Source: Actinoplanes sp. NBC_00393 (GTDB taxonomy: Bacteria > Actinomycetota > Actinomycetes > Mycobacteriales > Micromonosporaceae). From it: a stretch of 64,000 bases of DNA. Within the stretch, counting starts at the first letter, position 1. Each line of letters begins with the position of its first letter. The DNA lies in the NCBI RefSeq assembly GCF_036053395.1, contig NZ_CP107942.1, forward strand, positions 7,024,501 through 7,088,500, in the 5' to 3' direction. The notes below the pieces were generated by a model. That model had not been told where the DNA came from, searched no databases, and was given only the letters and a program-made list of their open reading frames with translations. Below, piece by piece: positions 1 through 10,800 of the stretch. Made by a program: the position numbers and the translations under genes.

Positions 1-2630
1 GACGAGGCCGACGCCAGGTTGACGTCGCTCTCGGTGATCGCACCGACGCCGCGGTGGATGACCTTGAGCTGGATCTCGTCCGGAATCTCGATCTTGAACA
101 GCGCGTCCTCGAGCGCCTCGACCGAACCCGAGCTGTCACCCTTGATGACCAGCGTGAGGGAGGTCTTCTCGCCCTCCTTGAGCTGGGCCATGAGCGTCTC
201 GAGCGTGGCCTTGGTCCCCGAGTTGGCGAAGGCGGCCGCACGACGGCGGGCCTGCCGCTGCTCAGCGATCTGCCGGACCGTGCGGTCGTCCTCAGCAGCG
301 AGGAACGTGTCGCCGGCGCTCGGCACCGAGGTCAGACCCAGGACCAGGACCGGACGTGCCGGACCGGCCTCGGCGACCTGCTTGCCGTTCTCGTCGAGCA
401 TGGCGCGGACGCGGCCGTGCGCGCCGCCCGCCACGATCGAGTCGCCGGCCCGCAGCGTGCCCTTCTGCACCAGGACGGTGGCCACGGCGCCGCGACCCTT
501 GTCCAGGTGCGCCTCGACCGCGACACCCTGAGCGGGGCCGTCGATCGGAGCGGTCAGCTCCAGAGCCGCGTCGGCGGTCAGCAGGACGGCCTCGAGCAGG
601 TTGTCGATGCCGATACCCGGCTTGGCGGCCACGTCGACGAACATCGTGTCGCCCTGGTAGTCCTCGGCGAGCAGGCCGTAGTCGGCGAGCTGCTGACGGA
701 CCTTCTCCGGGTTGGCGTCCGGCTTGTCCACCTTGTTGACCGCCACGACGATCGGCACCTCAGCGGCCTTGGCGTGGTTCAACGCCTCGACCGTCTGCGG
801 CATCACGCCGTCGTCCGCCGCCACCACGAGGATGACGATGTCGGTCACCTGGGCACCACGGGCACGCATGGCGGTGAACGCCTCGTGACCCGGGGTGTCG
901 ATGAAGGTGATCGCGCGGTCCTCGCCCTGGTGCGGCACGACGACCTGGTAGGCGCCGATGTGCTGGGTGATGCCACCCGCCTCGCCGGCGACCACGTTGG
1001 TCTTGCGGATCGCGTCGAGCAGCTTCGTCTTACCGTGGTCGACGTGACCCATGACGGTCACCACCGGCGGCCGGGTGACCAGCCGGTCCTCCGCCACCTC
1101 GGCGTCGAGGTCGATGTTGAACTGCGCGAGCAGCTCACGGTCCTCGTCCTCGGGGCTGACGATCTTCACGTCGAAGCCGAGGTGCTCACCGAGCAGCAGC
1201 AGCGTGTCGTCGGAGACGGACTGCGTCGCCGTGACCATCTCACCCAGGTTGAACATCTCCTGGACGAGCGAGCCCGGGTTGGCGTTGATCTTGTCGGCGA
1301 AGTCGGAGAGCGACGCGCCGCGGGAGAGCCGGATCTCCTGGCCGTTACCGCGGGGAGCGCCAGAGCTCATCTGCGGAGCGGACAGGTTGTCGAACTCTTG
1401 ACGCCGCTGCTTCTTCGACTTGCGGCCACGCGTCGGCCGGCCGCCGGGACGCCCGAAGGCACCCGCCGCACCGCCGCCGCGACCGCGGCCACCGGCACCA
1501 CCCGGACGACCCGGGGCGCCGGCACCGACCGGACCGCCACCGCCGCCACCGGGACGGAAGCCACCGCCGCCGCCACCGCCGCCACCGGGACGGAAGCCAC
1601 CGCCGCCGCCACCGCCGCCACCGGGACGGAAGCCGCCACCGCCACCGCCGCCGCCACCGGGGCCGCCGCGGTAACCGCCGCCGCCACCACCGGGACCGCC
1701 ACGACCGCCGCCGGGACCGCCGGGACGACCGGTGCCGGCACCGGGACCGCCGGGACGACCCGGACGCTGCGCCGGCATCGACGCGGGACTGGGCCGCGGC
1801 GGCATCGAGGCAGGGCTGGGCCGCGGCGGCATGCCGGGCTGGTTCGGACGCGGCATCGAGGACGGCGAGGGCCGCGCAGCGGCACCGCCGGAGACACCGA
1901 ACGGGTTGTTACCCGGACCACGGGCGGGCGGGCGCGGAGCACCGCCGGCCGGGCCGGGACGCGGGCCACCGGGAGCACCCGGGCCGGCACCGCGACCCGC
2001 AGCCGGGGAACCCGGGCGGGGCGGGACACTGCCGGGGCCGGGACGCGGGCCACGCGGGGCGCCGCCGTCCGCCGGGCCCTGCTGCCGGCGCTGCTCGGCA
2101 TCGCGGGTCCGGGCGGCCTGTGCGGCCTGCGCCGCCTTGACGGCGGCCTCCTGCTCGGCCTTCAGCGCCGAGGCGCGCGCCTCGGCGGCCGCCACCTCGA
2201 TGTCGTGGGCGCTGGCCGGCTTGGCGACCGGACCTGGCGTCGGACCCGGGCGACCGGGCGTCGACGGCTTCGGCCGGGCGAACTGGCCGGGCGAGGGAGC
2301 AGGGGAAGTAGGAGCGTTACTGGACACGCCCTGCGGCGGTCCGGGACGACGCGGCGGCTGCGGCCGCCCCATCGGGGGTCCCGGGCGCGGGGGCGTAGCG
2401 GTGCTCGAGCCGACGGGGCCGGCGGGAGCACTCGATGCCGGAGCGCTGGGGGCCGACGAAACGGCTCCACCCTGCTCCAGGGCACCACGAAGCCGCCGGG
2501 CCACCGGGGCCTCGACGGTGCTCGATGCGGACTTGACGAACTCGCCCATTTCTTTCAACTTGGCGAGCACGGTCTTGCTGTCGACCCCGAGCTCTTTGGC
2601 GAGCTCGTGAACGCGGGCCTTGCCTGGCAC
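1..2630 (-). CDS. infB: Translation initiation factor IF-2 (3' end outside window)
   Basis: IF-2 is the GTPase that places initiator tRNA on the 30S subunit. The visible protein starts with [20 protein letters not shown], the classical IF2_N helical domain. A very long Gly/Pro/Arg-rich low-complexity linker follows (roughly residues 90-420), then the G domain; the sequence near 1030-1060 encodes the [12 protein letters not shown] P-loop. The start is GTG at 2628-2630, preceded by GAGGAG at good spacing. The gene leaves the window at position 1 inside the C-terminal domains. It is the last visible gene of the rimP-nusA-ylxR-infB operon. The long + strand open frame over it (54-2849) is a shadow caused by its GC-rich codons. 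Family assignment is very secure. Confidence 0.96.
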   Translation of the reverse strand, partial: MPGKARVHELAKELGVDSKTVLAKLKEMGEFVKSASSTVEAPVARRLRGALEQGGAVSSAPSAPASSAPAGPVGSSTATPPRPGPPMGRPQPPRRPGPPQGVSSNAPTSPAPSPGQFARPKPSTPGRPGPTPGPVAKPASAHDIEVAAAEARASALKAEQEAAVKAAQAAQAARTRDAEQRRQQGPADGGAPRGPRPGPGSVPPRPGSPAAGRGAGPGAPGGPRPGPAGGAPRPPARGPGNNPFGVSGGAAARPSPSSMPRPNQPGMPPRPSPASMPPRPSPASMPAQRPGRPGGPGAGTGRPGGPGGGRGGPGGGGGGYRGGPGGGGGGGGGFRPGGGGGGGGGFRPGGGGGGGGGFRPGGGGGGPVGAGAPGRPGGAGGRGRGGGAAGAFGRPGGRPTRGRKSKKQRRQEFDNLSAPQMSSGAPRGNGQEIRLSRGASLSDFADKINANPGSLVQEMFNLGEMVTATQSVSDDTLLLLGEHLGFDVKIVSPEDEDRELLAQFNIDLDAEVAEDRLVTRPPVVTVMGHVDHGKTKLLDAIRKTNVVAGEAGGITQHIGAYQVVVPHQGEDRAITFIDTPGHEAFTAMRARGAQVTDIVILVVAADDGVMPQTVEALNHAKAAEVPIVVAVNKVDKPDANPEKVRQQLADYGLLAEDYQGDTMFVDVAAKPGIGIDNLLEAVLLTADAALELTAPIDGPAQGVAVEAHLDKGRGAVATVLVQKGTLRAGDSIVAGGAHGRVRAMLDENGKQVAEAGPARPVLVLGLTSVPSAGDTFLAAEDDRTVRQIAEQRQARRRAAAFANSGTKATLETLMAQLKEGEKTSLTLVIKGDSSGSVEALEDALFKIEIPDEIQLKVIHRGVGAITESDVNLASAS
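1551..1658 (-). repeat. 36-bp in-frame tandem repeat in the IF-2 linker
   Basis: The string gggacggaag recurs at 1551, 1587 and 1623, exactly 36 bp apart. On the coding strand each unit encodes 12 residues, Phe-Arg-Pro followed by a run of nine Gly. It lies in the disordered IF-2 linker and probably varies in copy number between strains. Confidence 0.85.
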
Positions 2631-2736
2631 TGCACTCCTCACTTCGAGGTCGTGCGAGCGCACCCGCACAGACCTCACTCGTGCACTAGAAGCCTGGTCA
2701 TTTCAGGGACTTCATCGTGTGCTCATCTGGGTCGTC

Positions 2737-3126
2737 CTACCTTGCTGGGTCGTGACGGAACGAGGACGCTCCGTCATCGGTGGATTCGGACGGCACGGAG
2801 ACCGTACGAATGTGCTCGGCTAGCAGGCCAGTGTCAGCAACACCAGTGAGACGCAACGCACGCCCGAAGGCGCGACGTCTCTCTGCCTGCGCTAAGCAAG
2901 CCGGATCGGGATGCAAATGTGCTCCCCGGCCCGGCAGTCGGCGGCGCGGATCGGGCAGAAGCCGGAGGTCTCCCCCGGATCCGGCCGCGACGAACCGCAG
3001 CAATGAAGCGGCCGGCGCGCGGTTGCGGCAGCCGACGCAGGTTCGCGTCGGGCCGGCCGATGGCAAGTCTACCCCTCGATCGTGCCGGACGCGTATCCGG
3101 TCAGTTCCCCGCCTCGGCCGCATCAC
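2737..3126 (-). CDS. ylxR: YlxR-family (DUF448) RNA-binding protein
   Basis: This small basic protein lies between nusA and infB, the standard position of YlxR. The diagnostic RTCVGCR motif is near residue 28, followed by LLRFVA and the arginine-rich [17 protein letters not shown] segment. YlxR proteins are nucleic-acid binding and in some bacteria act on RNase P or transcription; the exact role here is unknown. The start is GTG at 3126 or ATG at 3123, overlapping the end of nusA by about 25 bases, so translation is likely coupled. A later start near residue 20 would give a length closer to the usual 90-100 residues. Confidence 0.85.
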   Translation of the reverse strand: MMRPRRGTDRIRVRHDRGVDLPSAGPTRTCVGCRNRAPAASLLRFVAAGSGGDLRLLPDPRRRLPGRGAHLHPDPACLAQAERRRAFGRALRLTGVADTGLLAEHIRTVSVPSESTDDGASSFRHDPAR

Positions 3127-4117
3127 GGTCCGAGACGCCGGCCGGTTCGTTGTCCGGACGGATGTCGATGCGCCAGCCGGTCAGCCGGGCCGCCAACCGG
3201 GCGTTCTGTCCCTCCCGGCCGATCGCCAGCGACAGCTGGAAGTCCGGGACGGTGACCCGGGCCGTACGGCTGGCCGCGTCCACCACCTCGACCCGCAGGG
3301 CCTTGGCCGGAGAGAGCGCGTTGCCGACGAACTGGGCCGGGTCGTCCGACCAGTCGATGATGTCGATCTTCTCGCCGTGCAGCTCGCTCATCACGGCACG
3401 GACCCGCTGACCCATCGGACCGATGCACGCACCCTTGGCGTTCACGCCCGGAACGGTCGATCGCACCGCGATCTTGGTCCGGTGACCTGCCTCACGTGCG
3501 ATCGCGGCGATCTCCACGGTCCCGTCCGCGATCTCCGGCACCTCGAGGGCGAAGAGTTTCTTCACCAGGGCGGGGTGCGAGCGGGACAGGGTGATCTGCG
3601 GGCCGCGGAAGCCCTTGGCCACGTGCACCACGATGCAGCGGATCCGGGAGCCGTGGTCGTACGCCTCCCCGGGCACCTGCTCGGACTGCGGCAGGACCGC
3701 CTCCAGCTTGCCCAGGTCGACGGTGACGATGCCCTTCTCGGCCCGGGCCGCGTCCGCCTGCACCACACCGGTGACCAGGTCGCCGTCGCGCCCCGCGTAC
3801 TCACCGAAGTGCTGCTCGTCGGTGGCCTCCCGCAGCCGCTGCAGGATCACCTGCTTGGCGGTCATCGCCGCGATCCGGCCGAAGTCGTGCGGGGTGTCGT
3901 CCCACTCCCGCACCACGGTGCCGTCCGCGTCCAGCTCCTGGGCCAGCACCGAGGCCACCCCGGTCTTGCGGTCGATCTCCACCCGGGCGTGGCTCTCCGC
4001 GCCCTCGGTGTGCCGGTACGCCGTGAGCAGCGCGGTCTCGATGGCCGCCAGAATGGTCTCGAACGGGATCTCCCGCTCGCGCTCCAGGGCGCGCAGCGCC
4101 GCGAGGTCGATGTTCAT
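3101..4117 (-). CDS. nusA: Transcription termination/antitermination factor NusA
   Basis: NusA binds RNA polymerase and nascent RNA and modulates pausing, termination and antitermination. The 338-residue protein has the N-terminal polymerase-binding domain ([20 protein letters not shown]), an S1 domain around residues 105-180 (DLVTGVVQ), and KH1/KH2 domains with [18 protein letters not shown] and [19 protein letters not shown]. It lacks the acidic C-terminal repeats of E. coli NusA, as is normal in Actinobacteria. Its ATG overlaps the rimP stop in an ATGA, so the two are coupled. The identification is firm. Confidence 0.97.
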   Translation of the reverse strand: MNIDLAALRALEREREIPFETILAAIETALLTAYRHTEGAESHARVEIDRKTGVASVLAQELDADGTVVREWDDTPHDFGRIAAMTAKQVILQRLREATDEQHFGEYAGRDGDLVTGVVQADAARAEKGIVTVDLGKLEAVLPQSEQVPGEAYDHGSRIRCIVVHVAKGFRGPQITLSRSHPALVKKLFALEVPEIADGTVEIAAIAREAGHRTKIAVRSTVPGVNAKGACIGPMGQRVRAVMSELHGEKIDIIDWSDDPAQFVGNALSPAKALRVEVVDAASRTARVTVPDFQLSLAIGREGQNARLAARLTGWRIDIRPDNEPAGVSDRDAAEAGN

Positions 4118-4731
4118 TCCTCGCCCTCCCCTTCGTTGTCGTCTTCATCTTCGTCGTCGCCGAAATCGGCCTCGTCCATGCGCTTGAACTCGATCTGGAC
4201 CTTGCCCGGTCCGAGCTCCGCAAATCCGATCGCCCGGGTCGCGCCGTCCACGTCGAGCACCACGCCGGTGTCGTCGGTGGAGACCACCCGGCCGGTCACG
4301 CCGTTCACCGCGACCAGGCGGCCGGTGTTGCGCCGCCAGTGCCGTGGCTCGGTCAGCGGCCGGTCGATGCCGGGCGAGCCGACCTCCAGCTGATACTCCC
4401 CGTTCAGCAGATCGCCGCCGCTCTCCTCGGCGGCGTCGAGCGCTGCGGAGATCTCGCGGGAGACGATCGCCACGTCGTCCAGGCTGATCCCGCCGTCGGT
4501 GTCGACCAGGACCCGCACCACGTGCCGGCGCCCGGCCCGGGAGAGGGTCAGATCCTCCAGGTCGTAACCGGCTCCGGCGACCACCGGCTCGACCACGGCA
4601 CGGACCCGCGCCTTGGCGGCGGTCAGGTCGATCCGCGGGGCGGCGGGAGTGCGGGGCTCCGGCTCCGGCCGGGAACGGCGGCCACCGGGACGGCCGCCGG
4701 GCCGGGCCCCGGCGCGACCACGCTGCGTCAT
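4114..4731 (-). CDS. rimP: Ribosome maturation factor RimP
   Basis: RimP is a 30S subunit assembly factor. The start chosen is ATG at 4729-4731 ([13 protein letters not shown]). A frame 11 codons longer exists but adds nothing family-like. The basic Gly/Arg/Pro-rich N-terminus leads to the conserved core: [36 protein letters not shown], and [12 protein letters not shown], which is the RimP signature. The C-terminus is strongly acidic ([15 protein letters not shown]). It is the first gene of the rimP-nusA-ylxR-infB operon, and its stop overlaps the nusA start. Confidence 0.95.
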   Translation of the reverse strand: MTQRGRAGARPGGRPGGRRSRPEPEPRTPAAPRIDLTAAKARVRAVVEPVVAGAGYDLEDLTLSRAGRRHVVRVLVDTDGGISLDDVAIVSREISAALDAAEESGGDLLNGEYQLEVGSPGIDRPLTEPRHWRRNTGRLVAVNGVTGRVVSTDDTGVVLDVDGATRAIGFAELGPGKVQIEFKRMDEADFGDDEDEDDNEGEGEE

Positions 4732-4926
4732 CGGGCTCGACCTCTCGCTAGCTTGTGCTGGCAACGACTATATGCCGCCGGGCAGTTCGCGGCCCCGCGG
4801 CTGACGCTGAGCGTAACGCGCCGACCGGCCGGCCGGAGAGCCGCCGCACCGATTCCACCCTCACCCGCAGGTCAAGGGCCCGGACCGGTGGAAACCGAAC
4901 GGATGGTGTTGACTGGCGCGGTGGTG

Positions 4927-5403
4927 ATGCGAGCGGGAGGACACACACGCCGCCGGGTGCTGGCCGGGACGGGCACGGTCCTGGGCGCCGGGGTGCTGGC
5001 CAGCTGTGGGCTCTTCGACGACGAGCCGGAGCCCGCGCCGGCGCCGGATCCCCTGCAACCGCTGCTGGACGAGGCTCTGGCGCTGGCCGCGGCGTACGAC
5101 CGGGCGATCGCCGCGCAGCCGGCCCTGAGCGCCCGGCTGGCCCCGCTGGCCGAGGACCACCGGGCGCACGCCGCCGAGCTGGCCGAGCTGATCGGCGCGA
5201 TGCTGCCCTCCGCCGCGGCGGGACCGTCCTCGTCGGCCTCGGCGACCGACGGCGACAGCACCGCTGACCTGCGTGCGGCCGAGCAGGCGGCACAGAAGAC
5301 GGCGGTGGCGGCGTGCCAGACGGCGCCGAGGGAACGGGCCGCGCTGGTCGGGTCGATCGCCGCCTGCCGGGCCACCCACGCCGAGTCGCTGAGAGGATCG
5401 TGA
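4927..5403 (+). CDS. Putative lipoprotein, Tat/lipobox signal, helical
   Basis: The N-terminus MRAGGHTRRRVLAG has a twin-arginine-like RRRVL, a hydrophobic stretch, and the lipobox VLASC with the lipidated Cys near residue 27. The mature part is acidic and Ala/Pro-rich, then helical with many Ala/Leu/Glu/His residues, consistent with a four-helix ferritin-like fold. An earlier in-frame ATG at 4903 would put hydrophobic residues before the arginines, so 4927 is preferred. The gene overlaps the following DUF4439 gene in a TGATG, and both are probably made together. No catalytic motif is visible and the function is unknown. The helix-bundle reading is an inference. Confidence 0.72.
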   Translation: MRAGGHTRRRVLAGTGTVLGAGVLASCGLFDDEPEPAPAPDPLQPLLDEALALAAAYDRAIAAQPALSARLAPLAEDHRAHAAELAELIGAMLPSAAAGPSSSASATDGDSTADLRAAEQAAQKTAVAACQTAPRERAALVGSIAACRATHAESLRGS

Positions 5404-5822
5404 TGGAGGAGTTGGCCGGCGCGCTCGCTGCCGAGGAGGCGGCGATCTACGCGTACGGGTTGGTCGGTGTGCACCTGGCCGAGGCCGAGCAGGACCGGGC
5501 CCGGACCGCCGAGCAGCAGCACCGGGTGCGCCGCGACGAGCTGGTCGACCGCCTCGACGAGTTGCAGGCGAGCACCGCGCCGGCGCCGGCCGGTTATCAG
5601 CTGCCGTTCGAGGTGACCGACCGCGAGTCCGCGCTGAAGCTGGCTGTGCACGTCGAGGACGGGGTCGCGCAGGCCTGGCGGGTGGTGCTGCCGGTTACCG
5701 AGGGTACGGAGCGTATCGACGCATTGTCGGCTTTGACCGAGTCGGCAGTTCGCGCAACCCGCTGGCGGCGAATCGCCGGGATGACCCCGCTGACCATGGC
5801 GTTTCCCGGTCGTCCCAGCTGA
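5403..5822 (+). CDS. Ferritin-like (DUF4439) domain protein
   Basis: This 139-residue protein starts at the ATG that overlaps the stop of the lipoprotein gene (TGATG). It begins MEELAGALAAEEAAIYAYGL and continues with long helices (EQDRARTAEQQHRVRRDELV; a short Pro/Ala linker; ALKLAVHVEDGVAQAWRVVL). The paired Glu/His-bearing helices and the AIYAYG motif match the actinobacterial ferritin-like DUF4439 family commonly found next to rimP. Whether it binds a metal is unknown. The frame is open upstream to 5313, but that extension has no family-like sequence. Confidence 0.8.
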   Translation: MEELAGALAAEEAAIYAYGLVGVHLAEAEQDRARTAEQQHRVRRDELVDRLDELQASTAPAPAGYQLPFEVTDRESALKLAVHVEDGVAQAWRVVLPVTEGTERIDALSALTESAVRATRWRRIAGMTPLTMAFPGRPS

Positions 5823-5867
5823 AAGACAGACTTATCGCTGCCGATCGACGCTTCCTCGGATACCGGT

Positions 5868-6593
5868 TTGGCAGAGAATGAACGGGTGATCGACGAGCCC
5901 GACGCCACCACACCACGCGGGTCGCTCGCGATCCGGCTCCGCGACGTCATCCAGACCCGATGGGCGGCCGACGTCCAGGCCATCGGGGTCCGTGGATCGG
6001 TCGCCCACGGCGACGACACCGACAGCAGCGACGTCAACCTGGTGGTGGTGACGTACCGGCCGAAGACCGGTCCGAAGCCGACGCTGCGCAAGGTCGACGG
6101 CACCCCGGTCGAGCTGCAGGTGGTGACCGGCGAGGACGGCCTCGGGCAGGCCCGGGTGATGACGCCCCGCTGGCCGCTGCAGGCCGACGGGTTCATCACG
6201 ACGTACCCGTTGTACGACCCGAAGGACTGGTTCACCGACCAGCGGGAGGCGCACCTCACGCTGCTCGCCGAGGCCCGGCCGGTCGAGTTCAGCCAGCTGG
6301 CCCGGCACAACTGGGCGATCGCCAACGGCGCGCACGCCCGGGCCGTCCGGCTCGCGCAGTGGTACGACACCGACGCCGCCCTGATCCTGATGGCCGAGGC
6401 CCGGCTGCACGCCGCCCTGGTCGCCGGCCTGCTGACCCGCACCTACTTCCGCAACGCGGCCGACGCGGTGAAACGGACCGGAGTGGCCGCGGCCGACATG
6501 CAGGAGATCGGCGCGATCCTGAAATACCAGGCCGAGGAGCTGACCGCCCGGGGCCGCCCGGTGGACGGCACCCTGGGCGCGCTGTTCGACTGA
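5868..6593 (+). CDS. Nucleotidyltransferase-fold protein with altered active site
   Basis: The protein is about 240 residues. It contains GVRGSVAHGDDTDSSDVNLV, the GS...D-x-D signature of pol-beta-type nucleotidyltransferases, followed by a strand VELQVVTG where the third acidic residue is expected. The second metal-binding Asp of the usual D-x-D is Asn here (SDVN), so catalysis is doubtful. The C-terminal half is helical (HNWAIANGAHARAVRLAQWY) and resembles the substrate-binding helical domains that follow such folds. The start is TTG at 5868 or, more likely, GTG at 5886. It stands alone, convergent with map. The function is not known. Confidence 0.65.
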   Translation: MAENERVIDEPDATTPRGSLAIRLRDVIQTRWAADVQAIGVRGSVAHGDDTDSSDVNLVVVTYRPKTGPKPTLRKVDGTPVELQVVTGEDGLGQARVMTPRWPLQADGFITTYPLYDPKDWFTDQREAHLTLLAEARPVEFSQLARHNWAIANGAHARAVRLAQWYDTDAALILMAEARLHAALVAGLLTRTYFRNAADAVKRTGVAAADMQEIGAILKYQAEELTARGRPVDGTLGALFD

Positions 6594-6596
6594 GCC

Positions 6597-7454
6597 CTAC
6601 GGCAGGGTCAGGATCTCGTAGCCGTCGTCGGTCACCACGAGGGTGTGCTCGAACTGGGCGGTCCACTTACGGTCCTTCGTGACGACCGTCCAGCCGTCCT
6701 TCCAGATCTCGTACTCGTGGGTGCCGAGAGTGATCATCGGCTCGATGGTGAACGTCATGCCCGGCTCCATGACGGTGTCCAGCCGCGGGTTGTCGTAATG
6801 CGGCACGTACAGACCGGAGTGGAAGGTCTCGCCGATGCCGTGGCCGGTGAAGTCGCGGACCACGCCGTAGCCGAAGCGCCGTGCGTACGCCTCGATGACC
6901 CGGCCGATCGCGTTGAGCGGCCGGCCCGGGGCGACCGCGCGGATGCCCCGCATCATCGCCTCGTGGGTCCGCTCGACCAGCAGGCGGGCCTCCTCGCTCA
7001 CCTCGCCCACGCAGAAGGTGGCGTCGGTGTCGCCGTGCACGCCGTTCAGGTACGCCGTCACGTCGACGTTGATGATGTCGCCGTCCTCCAGCACCGTGGA
7101 GTCCGGGATGCCGTGACAGATCACCTCGTTGAGCGACGTACAGCAGGATTTCGGGAAGCCCTTGTAGCCGAGCGTCGACGGGTACGCCCCGTGGTCGAGC
7201 AGGAACTCGTGCACCACCCGGTCGATCTCGTCGGTCGTCACGCCCGGCTTGCAGTGCTCACCGGCCAGCTGGGTGGCCTGCGCCGCGAGCCGCCCGGCGA
7301 TCCGCATCTTCTCGATCGTCTCGGGTGTCTGCACGTGCGATCCGCGCCACTCGCGTGGGCGTTTCTTGCCCACGTACTCAGGGCGGACGATCTTCGCCGG
7401 GACCGATCGCCAGGGCGACTGCTTTCCCGGCACCAGTGGTGCACGTACGGTCAT
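6597..7454 (-). CDS. map: Type I methionine aminopeptidase
   Basis: The enzyme removes the initiator methionine from nascent proteins. Its metal ligands lie in conserved segments: [19 protein letters not shown] (two Asp), GHGIGETFH (His), FTIEPM (Glu) and FEHTLVV (Glu). The N-terminal extension of about 40 residues ([20 protein letters not shown]) carries the PEYVGK region typical of actinobacterial MetAP with a short SH3-binding-like tail. The start is ATG at 7452-7454; a GTG two codons earlier is possible. The divergent STAS gene begins in the same place or shortly after. Confidence 0.95.
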   Translation of the reverse strand: MTVRAPLVPGKQSPWRSVPAKIVRPEYVGKKRPREWRGSHVQTPETIEKMRIAGRLAAQATQLAGEHCKPGVTTDEIDRVVHEFLLDHGAYPSTLGYKGFPKSCCTSLNEVICHGIPDSTVLEDGDIINVDVTAYLNGVHGDTDATFCVGEVSEEARLLVERTHEAMMRGIRAVAPGRPLNAIGRVIEAYARRFGYGVVRDFTGHGIGETFHSGLYVPHYDNPRLDTVMEPGMTFTIEPMITLGTHEYEIWKDGWTVVTKDRKWTAQFEHTLVVTDDGYEILTLP

Positions 7455-7521
7455 GAACACAGCCTATCCGCCTGCCGACGCCATCCTTGCCGCCCTGTGG
7501 GCGCTGTGGAATCGTGAGTCC

Positions 7522-7830
7522 GTGGATCAAGAGGACCCGAACTTCTCGGCGACCGGGGATCTCGCCGACGGGCGTGTCACCGTGACGGTGAGCGGTGAGG
7601 TCGACATGGCGTCGGCCGAGGCGCTGTACCGGGCTGCCACTCCCGACCGGGCCGAGGCGGCCACGCTCGACCTGCGCGCCGTGACGTTCTTCGACTCGGC
7701 CGCGATCCACACGCTGATCCGGCTGGCCGAGCGCTACCCGGGAGCTCTCGAGGTCGTCCCGTCCGACCGGGTCCGCCGGATCCTGGAGATCTCCGGGCTG
7801 GGCCAGCAGGCCTGGCTCAGGCCGGCCTGA
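7522..7830 (+). CDS. STAS-domain anti-sigma factor antagonist-like protein
   Basis: A single STAS domain of about 100 residues: GRVTVTVSGEVDMASAEAL, TLDLRAVTFFDSAAIHTLIR, then LEVVPSDRVRRILEISGL. The Ser in FFDSAAI is at the usual phosphorylation position of SpoIIAA/RsbV-type antagonists. The GTG start at 7522 fits the domain boundary. An ATG at 7453 would add 23 residues and overlap the map start. Its 3' end overlaps that of the large sensor kinase/phosphatase gene on the other strand by 14 bases. That kinase carries both a PP2C phosphatase and an anti-sigma-type kinase domain, so a partner-switching relationship is a reasonable inference. Confidence 0.8.
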   Translation: MDQEDPNFSATGDLADGRVTVTVSGEVDMASAEALYRAATPDRAEAATLDLRAVTFFDSAAIHTLIRLAERYPGALEVVPSDRVRRILEISGLGQQAWLRPA

Positions 7831-10800
7831 CCGCCGCGCCCAGGGGCCGGCGCAGAGTCACCGCGGTGCCCTCCGGGGAGCGGTGCACGGACAGCTCGGT
7901 GAGCGCCCCGATCAGCGCCAGCCCGCGGCCGCGGAAGCCGGCCTCGGTGGCCGGGCGCCAGTGGCCGGTGTCGCGGACCGTGACCAGCACCGCCTCGTCG
8001 GAGATCGACGCCTCGACGGTGATCACCGGCTGGGCCGGGTCGACCGGATGCTCGATGGCGTTCGCCGCCGCCTCGGAGACCGCCACCACCAGGTCGAAAG
8101 CGTCCTCCTCGGCGACGCCGTAGGCGGCCAGGAAGTCCTCGAGCCGGCGGCGCAGCACGGTCAGCCGGCCGGGCTCGGCGGGCAGCCGCAACAGGAACTC
8201 GCGCGGCTCGGTCACCTCGAGCGCGATCAGCGCGATGTCGTCGCGCCGGGTGGCCCGGGTCGCCTTCGCCAGCAGCGAGTCCAGCAGGTCCTCGACGTGC
8301 TCGGTGGGCTTGGCGGCGTCCAGGGTCAGCTCGGCGAGCCCGTTGTCGATGCCCTGCCGCCGGTCCTCGATCAGGCCGTCGGTGTAGAGCAGCAGCCGGC
8401 TGTCGGCGGACAGGAACGTCTCGCGGGTCGGGTACTCCACGTCGCCGAGCGCCCCGATCGGCGGGCCCAGCGCCGGGCCGTACAGGAAGGTGCCCTGCCG
8501 GCCGCGGTCGATCAGGATCGGTGAGGGGTGGCCGGCCGACGAATACCGCAGCCGTCTGGTGCGCGGGTCGAAGGCGACACAGAGGACGGTCGCGAACTGC
8601 CGCCGGCCGAGCGTGTCCACCAGCCGGTTCAGCCGGGACAGCGCGACGCCGCAGTCGAAGCCCTCCAGCACGTACGCCCGCAGCGCGTTGCGCAACTGGC
8701 CCATGCCGGCGGCCGCCTGCACGCCCTTGCCGACCACATCGCCGATCACCAGGAACAACTCGTCGTCGGGACCGGCGATCGCGTCGTACCAGTCGCCGCC
8801 GACCCGGGCCTCGTTGCTGCCCGGCACGTACCGGCTGGCCACGGTGGCGCCGGGCACTCGCGGCAGCGAGTGCGGCAGCAGGCTGTGCTGCAGCGTGGTG
8901 GCGATCCGGTGCTCGGTCTCGTAGAGGCGGGCGTTGGCCAGCCGCAGACCGACGAGCCGGGCCAGCTGGGTGAGCACCGCCGGGTCGGCCGGCGCGCCGC
9001 GGCCGTGCCAGACCCGCAGCTCGCCGAGAGGCGGTCCGGCGGTGTCCGGGAGCGGGAGCACCATGTCCGGCTCGGCGGAGGCGGGAGCGCCGCCGTCCCG
9101 CTCGGCCCGGGCCTCCGGCACGGTCAGCACCACCCGCCCGGCCGAGGTCATGGCGAGCACGTGCCGGGCCGCGACGTCGAGCACCTCGGCGGTGGTCGGC
9201 ACGGTGTTCACGGCCACCGCCGCGTCGACCACGCCGCGGAGCCGGCTGACGATGTCCCGGCGCAGTTTGCCCAGCTCCAGGTTGGCCCGGACCCGGGCCA
9301 CCAACTCCCGGGTGGAGAACGGTTTGACCAGGTAGTCGTCGGCGCCGGCGGCAAGTCCGGCGACCGCCGACTCCTCGCCGGCCCGGGCGGAGAGCACCAC
9401 GATCGGAACATCCCGGGTACGCCCGTCCGCCCGCAACGCCGTGATCAGCCCGAACCCGTCCAGCCGCGGCATCATCACATCGGTCAGCACCAGGTCGAAC
9501 GCGTGCTCACGGGCCTGCTCCAGAGCGGCCGCGCCGTCCACCGCGGTGACCACCTCCCAATGCGGGCTGAGCAGCCGGGAGACGTGTTCGCGCAGGTCGG
9601 CGTTGTCGTCGGCGAGCAGGATCCGGCCGCCGGCCCGGTCCCCGACCGGCTCCGGCAGGACCGGCCCGTCACCCGCCCACCAGGTGGCCTCGTCGACCCA
9701 GAGGCGGGGCTCGGCCGACTCGGCGGCCACCGGGTCGTCGGTGATCCGATCGGCCGGCAGGTGGGCCGTGCCGAACGGGATCCGGACGGTGAACTCGCTG
9801 CCCCGGCCCGCCTCGCTGTGCACCCCGACCGAGCCGCCGTGCAGTTCGGCGAGCTCGCGGACCAGCGCCAAGCCGATGCCGGTGCCCTCGTGACTGCGCG
9901 ACCAGGTCCCGGTGACCCGGTGGAAGCGGTCGAAGAGCAGCGCCTGCTCGCGTTCCGGGATGCCGACGCCGGTGTCGCGTACCGAGAGGACGGCGTGCCC
10001 GTTCGCGGACCGGACCCGGACCTCGACGACGCCGTCGCGGGTGAACTTGACGGCGTTGGAGAGCAGGTTGAAGACGATCTTCTCCCAGAGCTCGTGGTCC
10101 ACGTAGACCGGCTCGCTCAGCGATGGCGCGTCGACGGTGAGCTCCAGGCCGGCCCGCTCGGCGGCGGGCCGGAACGTGCCGGCCAGCCGTGCGGTGTGGC
10201 CGGCCAGATCGGTCGGCCGGTACACGGCCCGCATCCGGCCGGACTCCATCCGCGAGAAGTCCAGCACCGTGTTGACGAGTTTGAGCAGGCGCAGGGCGTT
10301 GCGGTGGACCGGGCGCAGGCGGTCGCGGACCGGGTCGGCGGACGCCGGGTCCTCGATCAGGTCCTCCAGCGGGCCGAGGATCAGGGTCAGCGGGGTACGG
10401 AACTCGTGGCTGACGTTCGAGAAGAAGTTGGTCTTCGCCTGGTCCAGGGCGGCCAAGTCCGCAGCCCGTTTGCGCTCCTGCTCGTACGCCCGCGCGTTCG
10501 CCACCGCCCGGGAGATCTGCGCCGCGGCCAGCTCGAGGAAGTCGCGGTAGTCGCCCTCCAGCGCGAGGAACCGGCTCACCCCGAGAACCAGCGCGCCGGC
10601 CGTGTCGATCGGCAGCACCAGGGCCTCGTCGGCGGCGGGCTCGGCCGGCTCGGCCACCAGCTCGCGCAGGGCCACCCGGCCGGGCTTGCCACTGTCGATC
10701 ACGGCGCGGATCACCGGGTGCGGCGCGGGCTCGTCCATCAGAAGGGCGGCATACGGTACGTCCTTCGCGTTCTCCGCCAGCACCGCCGCCACCTCGGCGA

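Noticed and set aside
54..2849. A very long + strand open frame across infB
   Set aside because: It encodes low-complexity Thr/Ala/Arg-rich sequence mirroring infB codons; infB on the minus strand has clear IF-2 motifs.
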